This document shows, piece after piece, positions 1-12,248 of a stretch of DNA of 64,000 bases. Each line of letters starts with the position of its first letter. Position 1 is the first letter of the stretch. The DNA is from Deroplatys truncata (taxonomy: Eukaryota > Arthropoda > Insecta > Mantodea > Mantidae), in the NCBI GenBank assembly GCA_030765065.1, contig CM060989.1, positions 39,485,501-39,549,500 on the forward strand, in the 5' to 3' direction. The position numbers were made by a program, and so were the translations under genes. Below the pieces are notes generated by a model. That model searched no databases, was not told the DNA's origin, and saw only the letters and a list, made by a program, of their open reading frames with translations.

Positions 1-849
1 GATCCAGTTGCTATGCACTAGGGTCTCTGTGGAACGACGAAGCGGGTGGTTACAAGGATGAAACCTAGAAGGCTAACTGTCCGCCACACCTGGATCTAAG
101 CGTTACCCACTAACAGATCCGTCGCGATATGGCCCTAAAGCGATGTAAAATAAATAGAGTAATGGTCTTTCTACACTGCTCTTTGTGACCTTAACTGACA
201 GGTAAATTCTTAGAGTTATCTCGATATTACGAAAACCATTTTTAAAGTTTTGTTTTTTTCTGGAATGAGTTTACACAACCATTACTCCTGTCTAAATGAT
301 CTTTTTCGTCAGCTTTTATTAAACTCGTGTTACTTGAACTGAAAATTTAATTTCTCAATTGATCGTCTAAGTAATAATTGTTTCTACTAAGTTTTGAGGT
401 GAAATTATCTCTTCTTTAGTAGGTGTATCCAATTTGTTGAGAAACCCAAAACGGGTATCAACTAGTTTATATGCCTAGAGCCTCTGTCAAATGAAGATTC
501 ACATTTATATATGAGAGACAAGAAACTCTGGGTTCGAAATTTTTCTGATGCGGTCGGCTCAGCTTCTGGTACTTGGATACAGTCAAGAGGTACCAAACGC
601 ACGTTTATTTTGCGCTCGCGCTGTTTCATTTTCATACTCAGTGCAATTAGCTATCTCAGCAGCTTTCACCTCATACCTATTTGTCAAAGCTCTCTCGTCT
701 TCTTCCTATGAAGCTTGTTAGAGATGTCAGTACCGAAGTACTGACGAGGGAAGACCCGCACCTCAATGTTAAAACAAAGAATTAATGGTGCGGGCCCATA
801 GGCTGCAGCCTGGATAGCTTACGCGTAAATGCGCTCTTCAGTAGATATA
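1..849. other. Unassigned intergenic sequence
   Basis: No gene or recognisable transposon domain is visible. The first 150 bases and the stretch around 720-830 are richer in GC than the surroundings, which suggests old repeats. The short open frame at 511-711 has no recognisable motif. Confidence 0.4.
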
Positions 850-2093
850 CGAGGGCGGTTGATAAATCAGTGACTTTTTAAAGAAAATAACAATTTTTTC
901 CAAAAAATCAATTTTATTTCTCAACATAGTCTCCTTTCAATTTAATACAGTTGTCCAACGTTTCTCCAATTTTTTTAACCCTTCCAAAAATAAGATTTTT
1001 CGATGTCTGCAAAATATGAGCTTGTTTCTGCCATGATGTGAATTTCTTCCCAGCGAGCCAATTTTTCAGGTTTGCGAAGAGGAAGAAGTCGCTCGAAGCC
1101 AAATCTGGAGAATATGGTGGGTGAGATAGCAGTTCGTAGCCCAATTCCACAAATTTTGCCATGGCAATGGCTGAGTTGTGTGCGGGTGCATTATCCTGGT
1201 GAAAGGGAACCTTTTCTTCACAAAATGGGGTCGTTTCTTTAACAGTTACTTGTGAAACTGATCCAGCATTGCGGCATAATATGAACCTGTGATCGTATTA
1301 CGCTTTTCCAGGTAGTGGATGTCTATCACCCCTTGTGAACCCCAAAAGCAGCTGCCATGATTTTTCCTGCCGATGGAATGGTTTTCGCTTTCTTTGGAGC
1401 AGGTTCGCGAAGGAAATCCATGGCTTTGATTATTGTTTCGTTTTAGGCTGATAGTAATAGTTTCATCAACCGTGATCTAACCCGCAAAAGCTAATTTGGG
1501 TTGCGCTAGAACATGTTCAAACATCCCTCTGAAATGGTCACACGATTCCGCTTGTTCTCAACTGTGAGCAGTCGCGGCACCCATCTTGCTGACCGCTTTC
1601 TCATACCCAAAAATTCGTGCAGAATGTTATACACACGTTCACTCAAGATGTTTACGGTCTTGCCTATCTCACGGATGTTCACTCGGCGGTCTTCCAACGC
1701 AATATCGTGAACTTTGTTCACCATTTCTTCTGTTGTGACCTCAACCGGCCCTCCTGTGCGCACGGCATCTCTTGTGTTCAACGGCCACATCGAAATTCTG
1801 TGAACCACTTGTGAACCATGCCATGTGATGGAGCAGAGTCCCCATAATACTCGTTCAGCTTTTCCTCCGTTTCCTTTGACGTCTTATCACGCAAAAGGTA
1901 GTACTTTATCAGAACACGAAATTCACTTTTCTCCATTTTCTATAAAGCAACACACATCCGCTTATTTTAGACGCCCTAAACAACGAATTTCTGCGATTAT
2001 ACCCAGAATAGAGGTAAGACTTGGGTGCAAACAAGAAACCTGTGATTAGAGGCTATCTCTCGTCAAAGTCATGGACGTATCAATCCGCCCGCG
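850..2093 (-). mobile_element. Degenerate mariner transposon
   Basis: Similar ends in opposite orientation (CGAGGGCGGTTGAT at 850 and, on the other strand, CGCGGGCGGATTGAT at 2093) flanked by TA give a 1,244-bp element, the usual mariner size. The transposase lies on the minus strand in broken frames. 1808-1506 carries the helix-turn-helix region ending near RWVPRLLT. 1162-914, with the bases just upstream, carries HQDNAPAH and HPPYSPDLASSDFF, which keeps the second and third Asp of the DD34D triad 34 residues apart. Frameshifts between these blocks make it inactive. Confidence 0.85.
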
Positions 2094-2274
2094 TATGTTA
2101 CAAATGAATCCACGCGGGAAAGAAAGAATCGCCTAAGATGCCTTAAGACGCCACATGGCAGTTGTACTTAAGAAAACTTAGAGACACCTAACATGGAATA
2201 TTTAAAAAAAAGTTGTTTGACTTTTATATACCCGGGGCGGACCAAAATCAGAGGAGGAGATGGTCCTCCTTAGC

Positions 2275-2640
2275 TGTGACAGGCAGCCCTCAAGGAAATT
2301 GAGTGTTATTTATGAACGCTCTTTAACTGTTATGGCTCTTGGAGTCCCATTCTATATTGGGCGTGAAAGACCGGAAATTTTGCTCAGAGGCCCCTTTATC
2401 AGGCTTGAGGTTCTTTTACGTGCCGTAAATCTACGACACGGGACCACCGGCTTTACTTCTCTTCCGAAGGAAGCCATGCTAAGGATTTTTACGCCCGAAA
2501 AAATCCATCGCCCTCCGCCGAGTTTGAACCCGCGACCTCGGGAACCTGAAGTTAGCATGGTATCCCCAGACCACGGAGGACAACCATCTAGGAGAAGGTA
2601 TTTCGTTAATAAACCCGATCCTCCAGGGTGGAGGTTGTAC
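2275..2640 (-). repeat. tRNA-derived SINE, family S1, long copy
   Basis: Read on the minus strand, this copy starts with a tRNA-like head. It carries a pol III B-box-like GGGTTCAAACTC after a CCCGAGGTCG stem, then a GC-rich body shared with three other places in the window (4643, 5165, 42823), and ends in an AATAAA/CAATTT-type tail. The shared body includes CGTAGATTTACGGCACGTAA and CAAGCCTGATAAAG. Open frames on both strands here (2260-2682 plus, 2642-2352 minus) are translations of the repeat, not genes. Confidence 0.7.
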
Positions 2641-3671
2641 ATCGGCTGGTTACCTGATCAGGGAAAAATAAAATACTCATAAACTAAAAAGGAGCCTCGT
2701 AACAGGTTTTAATACTTGTGAAGAAAGAAGTTATTTGACATAAATTATGCATAATAGACTCGCGATTATCGAGCTAACTGGGATTCGGAAGAAAAAAAGA
2801 AAACCGCTTAAGGGGGGACTCCACTGAGTTTTTAATAACAGATTCAGAATTTGAATTTGTAATAGTATCATGCCCCAATCTTTCTCCCACACGATGATGT
2901 AATTATTTTTCATACGGACATTTAAATTACCCATGCGCTGCATGGCAGTTGGTTACGCCCACCCATTGAACCGCTTTTTCTCAAAACAACATTTTTTACC
3001 ATTCAAAATGCTCCATGCCTCGCAATTTAATTTAGATCTCTTTGAAACTTTGTATGTATGTTAACATCTATATTGTGCATAAAAGTTAGTGCACATCTGT
3101 GCATTACTTAAACAAAAACATTTGGGCCAAAGTCTAAAAAAACTGAAAAATATTGAATTTTTCAAAATGGTAAGATATATATTTTTATTAGTCTTAAAAT
3201 TATGTCCTGAATAATGCCGTAGCATCTTTTGTTGACATACTACCCATAATGTATGCACTGAAAAGTTTGAGGGAAATTATTTAAACATTTTGACGAGAGG
3301 GATTTTTTCAAATATAACTGAATTTATTTTACTAAATCATTAAAATAATTAAAACTATGTATCAGAATGACTTCAAATTCGGTATACATCTACATTTTGA
3401 CCATTCTAATAAACTCTGAAAATATGGTGCAGATTGCATAAAAAAGAAAAGAATTTAAAAAGCTCAGCAGGGTTCTCCTCCCTTAAAATTCTACCAGGGC
3501 GTTACTGAACATTTTTAGAATGCCATGTTTCTAAAACTAAATGGAATCTGGCACTAACTTTTGCACTACCTTATTGCTATTTAGTTTGTTCGATTTGCTT
3601 TAATAGTTTGATAATTATCAGAGAACATTATCGGGCTATGATTTTTTTAGAATTTTAAATCGTCATTAACG
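2641..3671. other. AT-rich sequence, nothing recognised
   Basis: No conserved domain, splice-consistent exon or terminal repeat pair was recognised. The phrase AAAAGTTAGTGCA near 3085 and CTAACTTTTGCAC near 3550 are loosely inverted and could be worn ends of the neighbouring mariner, but I could not settle this. Confidence 0.35.
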
Positions 3672-4615
3672 CCTAAACACTGTGAAGATCGGCTTAGAAA
3701 TGCATTTGGCGAAGAAGCCCCATTTAGGGCAACAATTTATAACTGGTAGAGCGAATTAAAAAGCGACCGGAATTTTTCTTAGTGATGAATTTCGTGAAGG
3801 ACGCCCGAGAACTGTTGTTACTGATGAAAATTTTACCGCTGTTCGAGCAATGCTTGAAGAAAATAGATGGACATTGGTATGAGTCGAATCCAAAGCATTT
3901 TACATCAACAGTTAGACGTGAGAAAACTTTTTTTGTCAATTGATTCCACAAAACTGACTGCCGATCAAAATCAACAACGGATTGACTGGTGCAGAAAAAC
4001 TCTGGAAAAAATTCCAAGACGGCACTTCAAATTTGGTTTGAAATATCCTTCCTGGTGATGAATCTTGGATTTATTGTTATGATCCTCAAAAGAAAAGTCA
4101 ATCGGCTCAATGGGGCTATCGAACAGAACCTAGGCCTACAAAAGTCTGACGAATTCACAGTGCTGGTAAGAAGATGGCTAGTTATTTTTTTCTAAAGAGA
4201 GCCATATTGCTACTATAGCATTAGAAGATACACTACCATTACTGCCGATTGGTACACAAACATCTGTTTACAGCAAGTTTTTGAAAAGGTTCGTGAAAAA
4301 CGCCCAAAAGGAAAAATGTTACGTCGTGACAACGCATCATCGCATACAGCAAAACTATAGAGTATCTGGATGCCCTAAAGGTCAGTACCATGGACATTCC
4401 ACCATACAGCCAAGACCTAACACCTTGTTATTTATTTTTGTTTCCAAAAATTAAAGATAAAATGCTTGGAATCACTATTATTTCGTTACTAGATGAAGCA
4501 GTGGAACGCTATAAAAATCTGGTTTCTAAAGTGCCTTAAGAAGAGTGGCATCAGGACGGGTTTCATCGAATGCAAATATGTCTGATGTTAAAGGGGAATA
4601 TTTTGAAAAACAATA
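3672..4615 (+). mobile_element. Degenerate mariner-like transposase remnant
   Basis: Plus-strand translation in several frames gives a mariner transposase in order: the AFGEEAPFRATIYNW helix-turn-helix block near 3700, FREGRPRTVV near 3790, GDESWIYCYDPQKKSQ near 4058 (first catalytic Asp), LRRDNASSHTAK near 4325 (second Asp) and PPYSQDLTPCYLFLFPK near 4400. The position of the third Asp reads Tyr (CYLF instead of CDxF), and there are many stops. The element is dead. Its ends were not identified with confidence. Confidence 0.75.
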
Positions 4616-4642
4616 AAATCATTTAAACTTTTTAAAACTGAA

Positions 4643-4802
4643 GCCGGTGGTCCAGTGTCGTAGATTTACGGCACGTAAAAGAACCTCAAGCCTGATAAAG
4701 AGGCCTCTGAGCAAAATTACCGGTCTTTCACGCCCAATATGGAATGGGTCGCTAAGAACCACAGCAGTTAAAGAGCGCCCATAAATAAAACTCAATTTAA
4801 TT
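4643..4802 (+). repeat. SINE family S1, 3' fragment
   Basis: Matches the body and tail of the S1 repeat, from GCCGGTGGTCC through CGGCACGTAA to the CATAAATAAAACTCAATTT tail. The tRNA-like head is missing, so this is a 5'-truncated copy. Confidence 0.7.
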
Positions 4803-5164
4803 TGTTGTTTGATTTTCTAAAATTTTTGTGTCGTCATCGTAGTAATTGATTATTACAACATATTGCCTAAAATGCCCATTGAACACTTCATACACTGCAA
4901 ATAAAAGATAAATAAATTGCATTATTAATTTTTTTTCATAGCTTTTTAGGCTAACCTCTTGCCTGTTTTGGACGTTAGGATGCAATGCCAACGAGACAGT
5001 AGATCAAGCGGGCTTTCTGGAAATAGACTCTTCTTGCTGTTCAATGCAAACTAGAGCTTCGATCACTTCCAGTCCTTCAAAATGCGATATCTCGTCGGTA
5101 TCCATTCCTCTCAGGATTGATGACCATATCAACAATAGCGTCGTCAGTCAGCTCCATCTGGTAA
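4803..5164. other. Unassigned sequence between two S1 copies
   Basis: AT-rich at first, then mixed composition from about 4980. No gene or repeat family recognised. Confidence 0.35.
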
Positions 5165-5362
5165 AAATGCTTAGCATGGCTTCCTTCAGAAGGGAAGTAA
5201 AACCGGTGGTCCCGTGTCGTCGATTTACGGCACGTAAAAGAACCTCAAGCCTGATAAAGAGGCTTCTGAGCAAAATTACCGATCTTTCACGCCCAATACA
5301 GAATGGGACGCTAAGGGCCACAGCAGTTAGACAGCGTCCATAAATAAAACTTAATTTCAATT
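5165..5362 (+). repeat. SINE family S1, 3' fragment
   Basis: Same body and tail as at 4643, starting at GCTTAGCATGGCTTCC and ending CATAAATAAAACTTAATTT. The minus-strand frame 5387-5148 is a shadow of this repeat. Confidence 0.7.
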
Positions 5363-5384
5363 TTTTCCATCTGCTGATCTTGGT

Positions 5385-5880
5385 CACACCACTCGGACCG
5401 AGAGAAATGGCTCCGCGGCAACGGAGTAGGCCCCGGGTTTAATTCCTGTCGGGCGGGCCACTCTGACCATGGGCAGGCGAACGATGGAGTGGTCCCTCTT
5501 CTACCACGAATTTCCTGTCCCCATCATTTCCTATCTCTTTCAGGGTTGAAGGATCAGGCGACGGACCCGCCTTCTGAAGGGGCATCCTTAGCTCTTAGGG
5601 CCTCCAGGGCTTGTGGGCAGGGTGACCGACGTCGGATGAGTTCAATCTGGAATTTTTAGAAACCTCATCCATGCTTGCGGACATTGTCGGCCTCACTTTA
5701 GAACCACAAAGGGCCACATTGAGCTATGTACGGTACCCTGTTCCAATTTCAGGAGCCCCTCAGTGATGTGCACTCCTACTACACCACTCGAGGACGTCTT
5801 CATTTTCGATTGGCGTTTCCACTGGTAGCTCATAAGCTAGCTATGATACCACTCAATTTTGCTGACATAAGCTGCCTAGC
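5385..5880. repeat. GC-rich tRNA-like repeat, possible SINE
   Basis: A GC-rich island. GGGTTTAATTCC near 5435 fits a degenerate pol III B box, with GGCTCCGCGGCAACGGAG upstream. No second copy occurs in the window, so family membership is a guess from composition and the B-box-like motif. Confidence 0.35.
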
Positions 5881-5889
5881 ACTGCACTG

Positions 5890-7150
5890 ATATTTATTTA
5901 TTTTCAATCATACAATATACAGAGTAAAACTGTTATTGTAGATCACGTCAAAACGTTAATTACAATAATGTAGTAATAATAAAAATAATATATACAAACT
6001 AATAGTAGCTATCATAACTAAGTATAATGCAAATGGTAAAAATAAATTATGTATAAGAATACTTATTACTTATACAAATTATAATTATTAACACATAAGA
6101 ATAACAAGAGCTGTAGGATATAGATGTTAGGGTATTAAAGAATATTTGTGCTATGATTTAAAAGCTCTTACGAGTTATGAAAGCAGTGCGTTAATAAATG
6201 CTTTTTGAGTGCTTGTTTTAAAATGATTTATATTATATATTCTCTTTAAATCCGTTGGCAGTGAGTTAAAGAATTTAGAACCTGCATGGAATATTTTCAT
6301 TTCCAAAAGTACCCTGTATGAATTCATAAAAAAGCATTTCGACTTCGAGTAAAATGTCTGTGCACATCTTTGTTTAGTTCAGGGGTTTCACTAGAGTTTT
6401 TAGCATACATAACAACATAATTTATATACAGGGTGAATCACCTAAAACTTGCACCGTAAATATTTTGGAAATGGAAAGTGCTATTGATGTGCAGTTTTCA
6501 CAGCTTTGATTGGAAGTCAGGGGCTCGTACATTTAGTCTATAAACAGATTTTAAAAATACTGAGAAAGTGTATTTTTTGAGCAAACATACAATTTTTTAA
6601 ATGGCACAATGCCTAGTTACATCAACAGAATAAAGGTAGGGTAAATTAGAATGTCAGTGGCGTTTGTTGCAAGATTCTAGTGCAAGTGGTTTACGAGAAA
6701 TCGTAAACCCCGACAATTGTTTGTCCCATTCAACCTGCTTAGTTGCTAGGTACGATGTTATGTTTGTTATACAAAATAGTGTAGAATTTTAAACTGTTTA
6801 AAATACGGTCTACAAGATTCATACTTATTTATTCTGACCAGAACTCTTACTGCTCTTTTCTGTAGTAGAAAGATCTGCATGAAGTATGTTTTTGATAAAG
6901 ATCCCCATAACATTGCCCTGTATTCTAAATGTGAGTGAAATAACGCAAAGTACACTGTACAAACCATTTGTAGAGGTAACATGTAGATGAGTTGATGTAG
7001 CGAAAATATGGTCTTATTAAGTTTAGAACAAATTATACTAATATCGTTTTGACATGTAAGATTATCGTCAATATGAATGCCTAAAAACTTGTACTTTGAA
7101 CTCTGGATATAGTTCGACTACTATAAACCAGTTTTAGAACCTCCACTGCT
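5890..7150 (-). mobile_element. Non-LTR retrotransposon fragment (C-terminal part of reverse transcriptase ORF)
   Basis: The minus-strand frame 6982-6767 contains FALFHSHLEYRAMLWG and LLQKRAVRVLV, the thumb-region signature of CR1/jockey-type non-LTR reverse transcriptases. Further downstream on the same strand (about 6310-6180) come KFFNSLPTDLKRI and a FK...KAFINALL segment typical of the C-terminus of these ORFs. The two parts are separated by about 310 bp beginning CAGGGTGAATCACC at 6428, which looks like a separate insertion. Borders are approximate. Confidence 0.65.
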
Positions 7151-7189
7151 GTGATTATTTCTACTTAGTCCAAATAGTAAATATAACAA

Positions 7190-7650
7190 AAAAGTATGCT
7201 TATTTTCCAACAACTCCTGTGGTTAACCCAAAGTCTCAGTTAGTTACCTTTATATTGAAGCAGACATCCTGAAAATGTGGAATTTTAATTAAAATCATTA
7301 CAGCTATTTTTGAGAAAACGAAAAAAAAAAAAAAAAAAAATTAATTTTACACACAAAGGCTAGTTTGGGGTGAGGGAATGTTTCTTTCACTAAAACACTG
7401 CTTAATTCAAATACTTAATTTGATGTTTATCCAACTTTTAATTTTTAAACTATGCTGTAACGTAATCTGACACAGATTTTTGTGTAGTAAGTTTCATCAG
7501 TTATATATGCAAAATTCATTCAGAATGAAGAGATCTTGACAGGCTATTCACAGAAAATTCAAGATGTACATTTTCTTTTCATGCATATATATTAAACGTA
7601 TGGTACTTTAATTGAAATTGTTAGTCATTTTTAGTAGTATATTGGGGAGA
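7190..7650 (+). repeat. Partial, diverged copy of dispersed repeat R1
   Basis: Shares phrases with the better R1 copies at 40.9 and 56.6 kb: CAGAAAATTCAAGATGTACA, the motif CATTTTTGAGAAAA, and CAAAGGCTAGTTTGGGGTG. It carries an A-run at 7321-7340. Order and length are disturbed, so it is old. Confidence 0.45.
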
Positions 7651-9217
7651 GAGGAAAAAGAAAAGAAAAACATAGCTGATACTCATCATAAATTCAATCG
7701 AAATTTCAGATGGACTCATATTGGTCATCTTTTGGCTGATCACATTTCCTATATACCATTTCCTCTGTCGTCCAGATCTGAGCCAAGACTGCACATATGG
7801 TTGGCTCAACACTTTTTACAGAAATTACTTTACCGTTCACTTTACCAAAAGTGTTCCTCTTGCTGCGAGTTGTTTATCATCATGGATGGACTCATCCGCA
7901 ATCAAAAGCTTTGATCCAGCATGATCCCTTTTTATCAACATACAGTAATTGTAATATAATGTTACCATGCAACTTAGTAAAATATGCATATTTCTGTATT
8001 CTTCTCTAAAACATTTTATTTTGCATTATTTTATTTTTGAAGTTTAAGGCAACGCATAGGTGAAAAATATTTAATTTTTTTTTTGTATTTTTATTAGACT
8101 TATAATTTGCACTTTTACACTACACAATTGGCTTTTTAATATAAAAAATTTTAAAGCCACAAATGGATATTTAATTAATCCTGTACTATTTAAGTAAAGG
8201 CTGAACTTTAAACTCCATTTTTTTTAAAATTCTTTTTTCAGCATTTTTCGCTTTTCAAAATATTCCTTGGGCCACAGGTTTTAACTTAGTAACTTGAAAT
8301 TTTTGGGAGAGTTTCATGATTATGGATTTGAAAGTGGTTAAAAAATATGAAAAAGTTCAGCTGAAATTAATTATTTTCCAATACTCAAGTTGAAAAATTC
8401 AATAACATGTGAATAAACATTTTTTTCTCTTAAACTAATTGATGTTAACATTTTGTGTGCACTATATGTTTTATATTCTGAGTATAGAAGTCAAAGCAAT
8501 CAGAAGAAAACTGCGAATGTTTTTGTTTTTACATATGCATTGCCTCGAAGACTAAGTTTTGCCATTATGCTGGCAACATGCTCAGGTTTTAGCTGGTGCA
8601 GCATACCACATCAACTGTGGAGCTGTTGAACAAAACCAGTAATTTCCTCAAAAATGAAAAACTGAGTTTTTTATGCTTTCGGTAGCTTTAGGCAGCAATC
8701 GGAATTTGTAACTGGTTTTGTTCAAAAGCGGACACTTACATGTGAAAAAGTAGTATTTTTAATCAAAACCAGACAATTCTATTGCACAAAGTGATAACTC
8801 TCTATTTATTTGTTTTGCATCAAAACCTGACAATTTCATACTGTTACACACATGTGTTTCCATAAACAAAGCAGTCACTTCCTTGTGCTTTTAAAATGCT
8901 TCTTTTCTTACTGTGAATTTATGAGGTTGAACCCCAATGATCTATGATAGCGTATACATAGCTTTAGCCACATTGTCTTTCTTCGGTTGGCAACTCTTCA
9001 TCCAAAATGTCGCCAGTACCCACTATATAAGAAAGTCCACTAAAAAGTTAGGGTGGGTGGGCAATATGACTTCGTTCTAGCAGCAGTCCTGCATAAAACA
9101 AATTCCCCCTCACTACTGACACATCTTGATATCAAAACATTTGATTTTTGTAATTATTTACACTGCATTAGGCTCCTAATCGCATACCATACTAGTGCCC
9201 TACTTTTAAATAGTGTA
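7651..9217. other. AT-rich sequence, nothing recognised
   Basis: No domain, repeat copy or convincing splice-bounded exon seen. The overlapping short frames at 7612-8009 have no recognisable motif on either strand. Confidence 0.35.
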
Positions 9218-9964
9218 TGAGGTCTGTTCAAAAAATTCTGGAACTTTGTCCACAACATTTTTCTACTCTTAGCTTTTACTCATTGTGCATGGTCTCCTTC
9301 GAAATACTCTCCTCCACAATTGATACACTGCTCCCAACATTTCCACTTCTGAAAGCAGTCTTGGTACATCTTTTTCTGTATCGCGGGAAACGCTGTCTGC
9401 AAATTTTCTTTTATCTCATCTATCATTGCAAATCTTCGTCCTTTCAACGGGTTTTACAACTTTGGAAATAAAGTAAGTCCGCAGGGGCCAGATCTGGAGT
9501 ACGGAGGATGAGGCAGCACAGTGATATTGTTTTTTGTGCAATAATCACGCACCAACAGGGATGAATGTGCAGGTGTGTGATGCAAGAGCCATGAATTGTC
9601 TCACCACATTTCAGTCCGTTTCCTTCTCACATTTTCTCGCAGGCATCACAACACGTCCTGATAGTCAGTCTTTGATTTGCACGCACAATTTTATTGTGTC
9701 TCTGTAAAGGTTTTTGTGAGTTTCATGCGAAATTTAATGCAGACGTGTTGCTCCTCTAACTCTGCCATCTCGAAATTCGCAAACTGTGTGACACAATGTT
9801 CTACTCAATACAGCACTGAACAATGACTAACACACATAGAATAATGAAACTTCCGGCAGTTAGACATTAAACACAAGTGTGTGCAGGGATGCCAACTGCA
9901 TTTCGCTCCAACACTCCATTGGCACAAAATTACGAATGTTATGAAATTTTTTGAACAGACCTCG
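9218..9964 (-). mobile_element. Internally deleted mariner-like element
   Basis: Inverted ends GAGGTCTGTTCAAAAAATT (left, near 9219) and its counterpart AATTTTTTGAACAGACCTCG (right), each beside TA, bound 747 bp. The minus strand inside retains a worn transposase stretch with LPHPPYS followed by LFPKL, the neighbourhood of the third catalytic Asp, plus pieces of the C-terminus. Too short and too broken for transposase. Confidence 0.7.
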
Positions 9965-9966
9965 TA

Positions 9967-12080
9967 TACCTGCAAAAAACATAGAAATGAATAATGCATT
10001 GTATATACATTTTCACAAAATCAGCAATACCTTTATGTTGCTCCAAGTTGAGATTTTCCACAGGGGCCTACCTCTGAAACAGAATTTTAGTCTTACAATA
10101 CTCAAAAACTGATTTAAAAGTTCTTGAGTGTGGGGAAGGGAGGCATGTGAAGTAGGGAGAGAGGGCAGTGAAAATAAATAAGAAATATAGGAATTTTCAG
10201 TCCCACACTGGTAGCGATTCTGTTAGCTAGAAATAGCATCCTAGGAAGAATCAAACATAGGAGTATAAATAAGACAATCTAATTGAAGGGCTTGGCAATA
10301 AATAGTGCCAAGAAACTTACGTAAAAACTTGTGCAAGTAAACATTTGAAAAAACAATTTTCCTGTCTATATGAGGAAACCAGTAACCACTCCAATATTTC
10401 AGGATCAAGTTAAGAAAACAAAAACTTCCAATCATGGTAGTTAAATTTAATGATGTGAAATGGATTCCTTCAGTAAATGACTACTGGCACAATAGTCTTA
10501 AATGAAGTGGATAAGTGGCATTTTGAGTGGATGACAAAGTATTATTATCTGAACAAATATAAAAAGCATTACATTTATCATGAAAATAATGTTACATTAA
10601 TACCCTTTATCTGAGATTGGCAATATTATTTAATGTTTTGAACTGAATCAGAAAGCTGTTATACCAGGCAAGTCCCCTAACACTATGATCACAAATATCT
10701 CTGGGGAAGGGGAGTTTGGAAAATGAACTTTCACAGGCATGAAGGCAGCAAGAGGCTCGTTGAAGTGGATAATGTAGGCCATTCAAAATCTAAGGAAATA
10801 TGATTTTCAACATAAATTCAGGTCTTTTTTAAACTGAATACCCATATTTTTGGTGTGATAGCATGGAAAATTAGAGAATGGTGCTTGTTGCATTGCAATG
10901 GGTTAATTACGTCCCAAGAAGCTGATACTTGCAATGCAATGAAACTACATAATTTGTACATTCTGAGATTCAACTGTGCTGTTGAGTCTCTAGTGCAAAG
11001 TTCACATTACACTTAAAATCTTATTATACCGTGACAAAAGCTGTTCTTAGTTATTGTAGCTGTTATCAACTGCGCTGAAAATAATACAAGCTTTCCAATC
11101 CCATCACAAGGAATATAAACATTTACCTCTTTCAGAGTGTCTGAAACTTTATGTTAAAATTTCTGGGGATATAATTGACCTACTGCATTCAAATAAACAC
11201 CCTCCTTAAATGTTATTCTTCATGTTATAATTGCATAAAAAATATGGGGTTTCCGTTTAAAAAATGAAAAGTTTATGTTGAAAATCATACTTTCTTACAC
11301 AAGGTGTCTACTGCATTGAAGGTTTAAAATTCCAGGATATTTCCAGTATAAGTTTCGACAAAATTCCAGTATTGCATCGAGTCATACTGCAGGAAAAAAT
11401 GCAGCAGTACTCAAATGTGTTATGGCTAGTATAATATCTTTACTGGTTTTGTTTCCACAGCCATAATATGAAGCTCTGTTTATTACTAGCTGCCATATCC
11501 AATGTATGTGGCTTTTTAAATCTTGAATGATGATTCGATTCATTTAATTTACCTTCAATATTCTTTACGAAATTATTGTACAATGAACTACAAGATTTTT
11601 TTATTAAGAATTCTATCCCTAGAATTTAATGTCACAAAAGCTCCCGTGCTATTCATAATAATTCACTGATATTCATGGAAATGGGATGAAATATTACCAA
11701 TTGTTTTATTTCTGACCTTCGCCTCCACCTAACAATCTTCCAAATTCTGTAAAAGCCGTATAGCCTGCAAAACATTTTTTAGTTTTTTAGAGGTGAAAGC
11801 TTATCCAAGTGATTTACTCATTTTTACACAAGCACAGTAGATGAATGTTAAACTTCTCTTTGGTTATGTAATTATCTCCTTTAAAATGGCTCAATAAAAG
11901 GCAACTGCACCTTATAAATCAGTATATCACTTCAAAACAACTATTTGTTTCTGGAAACACTCGTGTTAAAGAAAGGAGCCAATTCTCTTACAAGTATGCT
12001 TCACCACCGATTTGGTGAGACAGCTTTCATCCTTCATGCTGACAATTATGTTTTTATAACACTAGAAAAACATGAGTGTT
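9967..12080. other. Intergenic sequence, nothing recognised
   Basis: About 2.1 kb of AT-rich DNA downstream of the Dorsal-type gene. I see no coding domain or repeat with a partner elsewhere in the window. The TTCCAGTATAA phrases near 11340-11370 recur weakly near 15565-15600. Confidence 0.35.
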
Positions 12081-12248
12081 CAATATAGAAATACATCTAG
12101 CATTCAACAGGGCAGAGAGAAACAAATTGCTACAAACAATGGCAGAAGACAAAAGTTCCACAACTAATTATCCAAAATATATTTAACATCTACAGGAAAA
12201 ATTCTATTGCAGTTAAAGTTGATGGTAACATATCAGAATGGGTAAATA

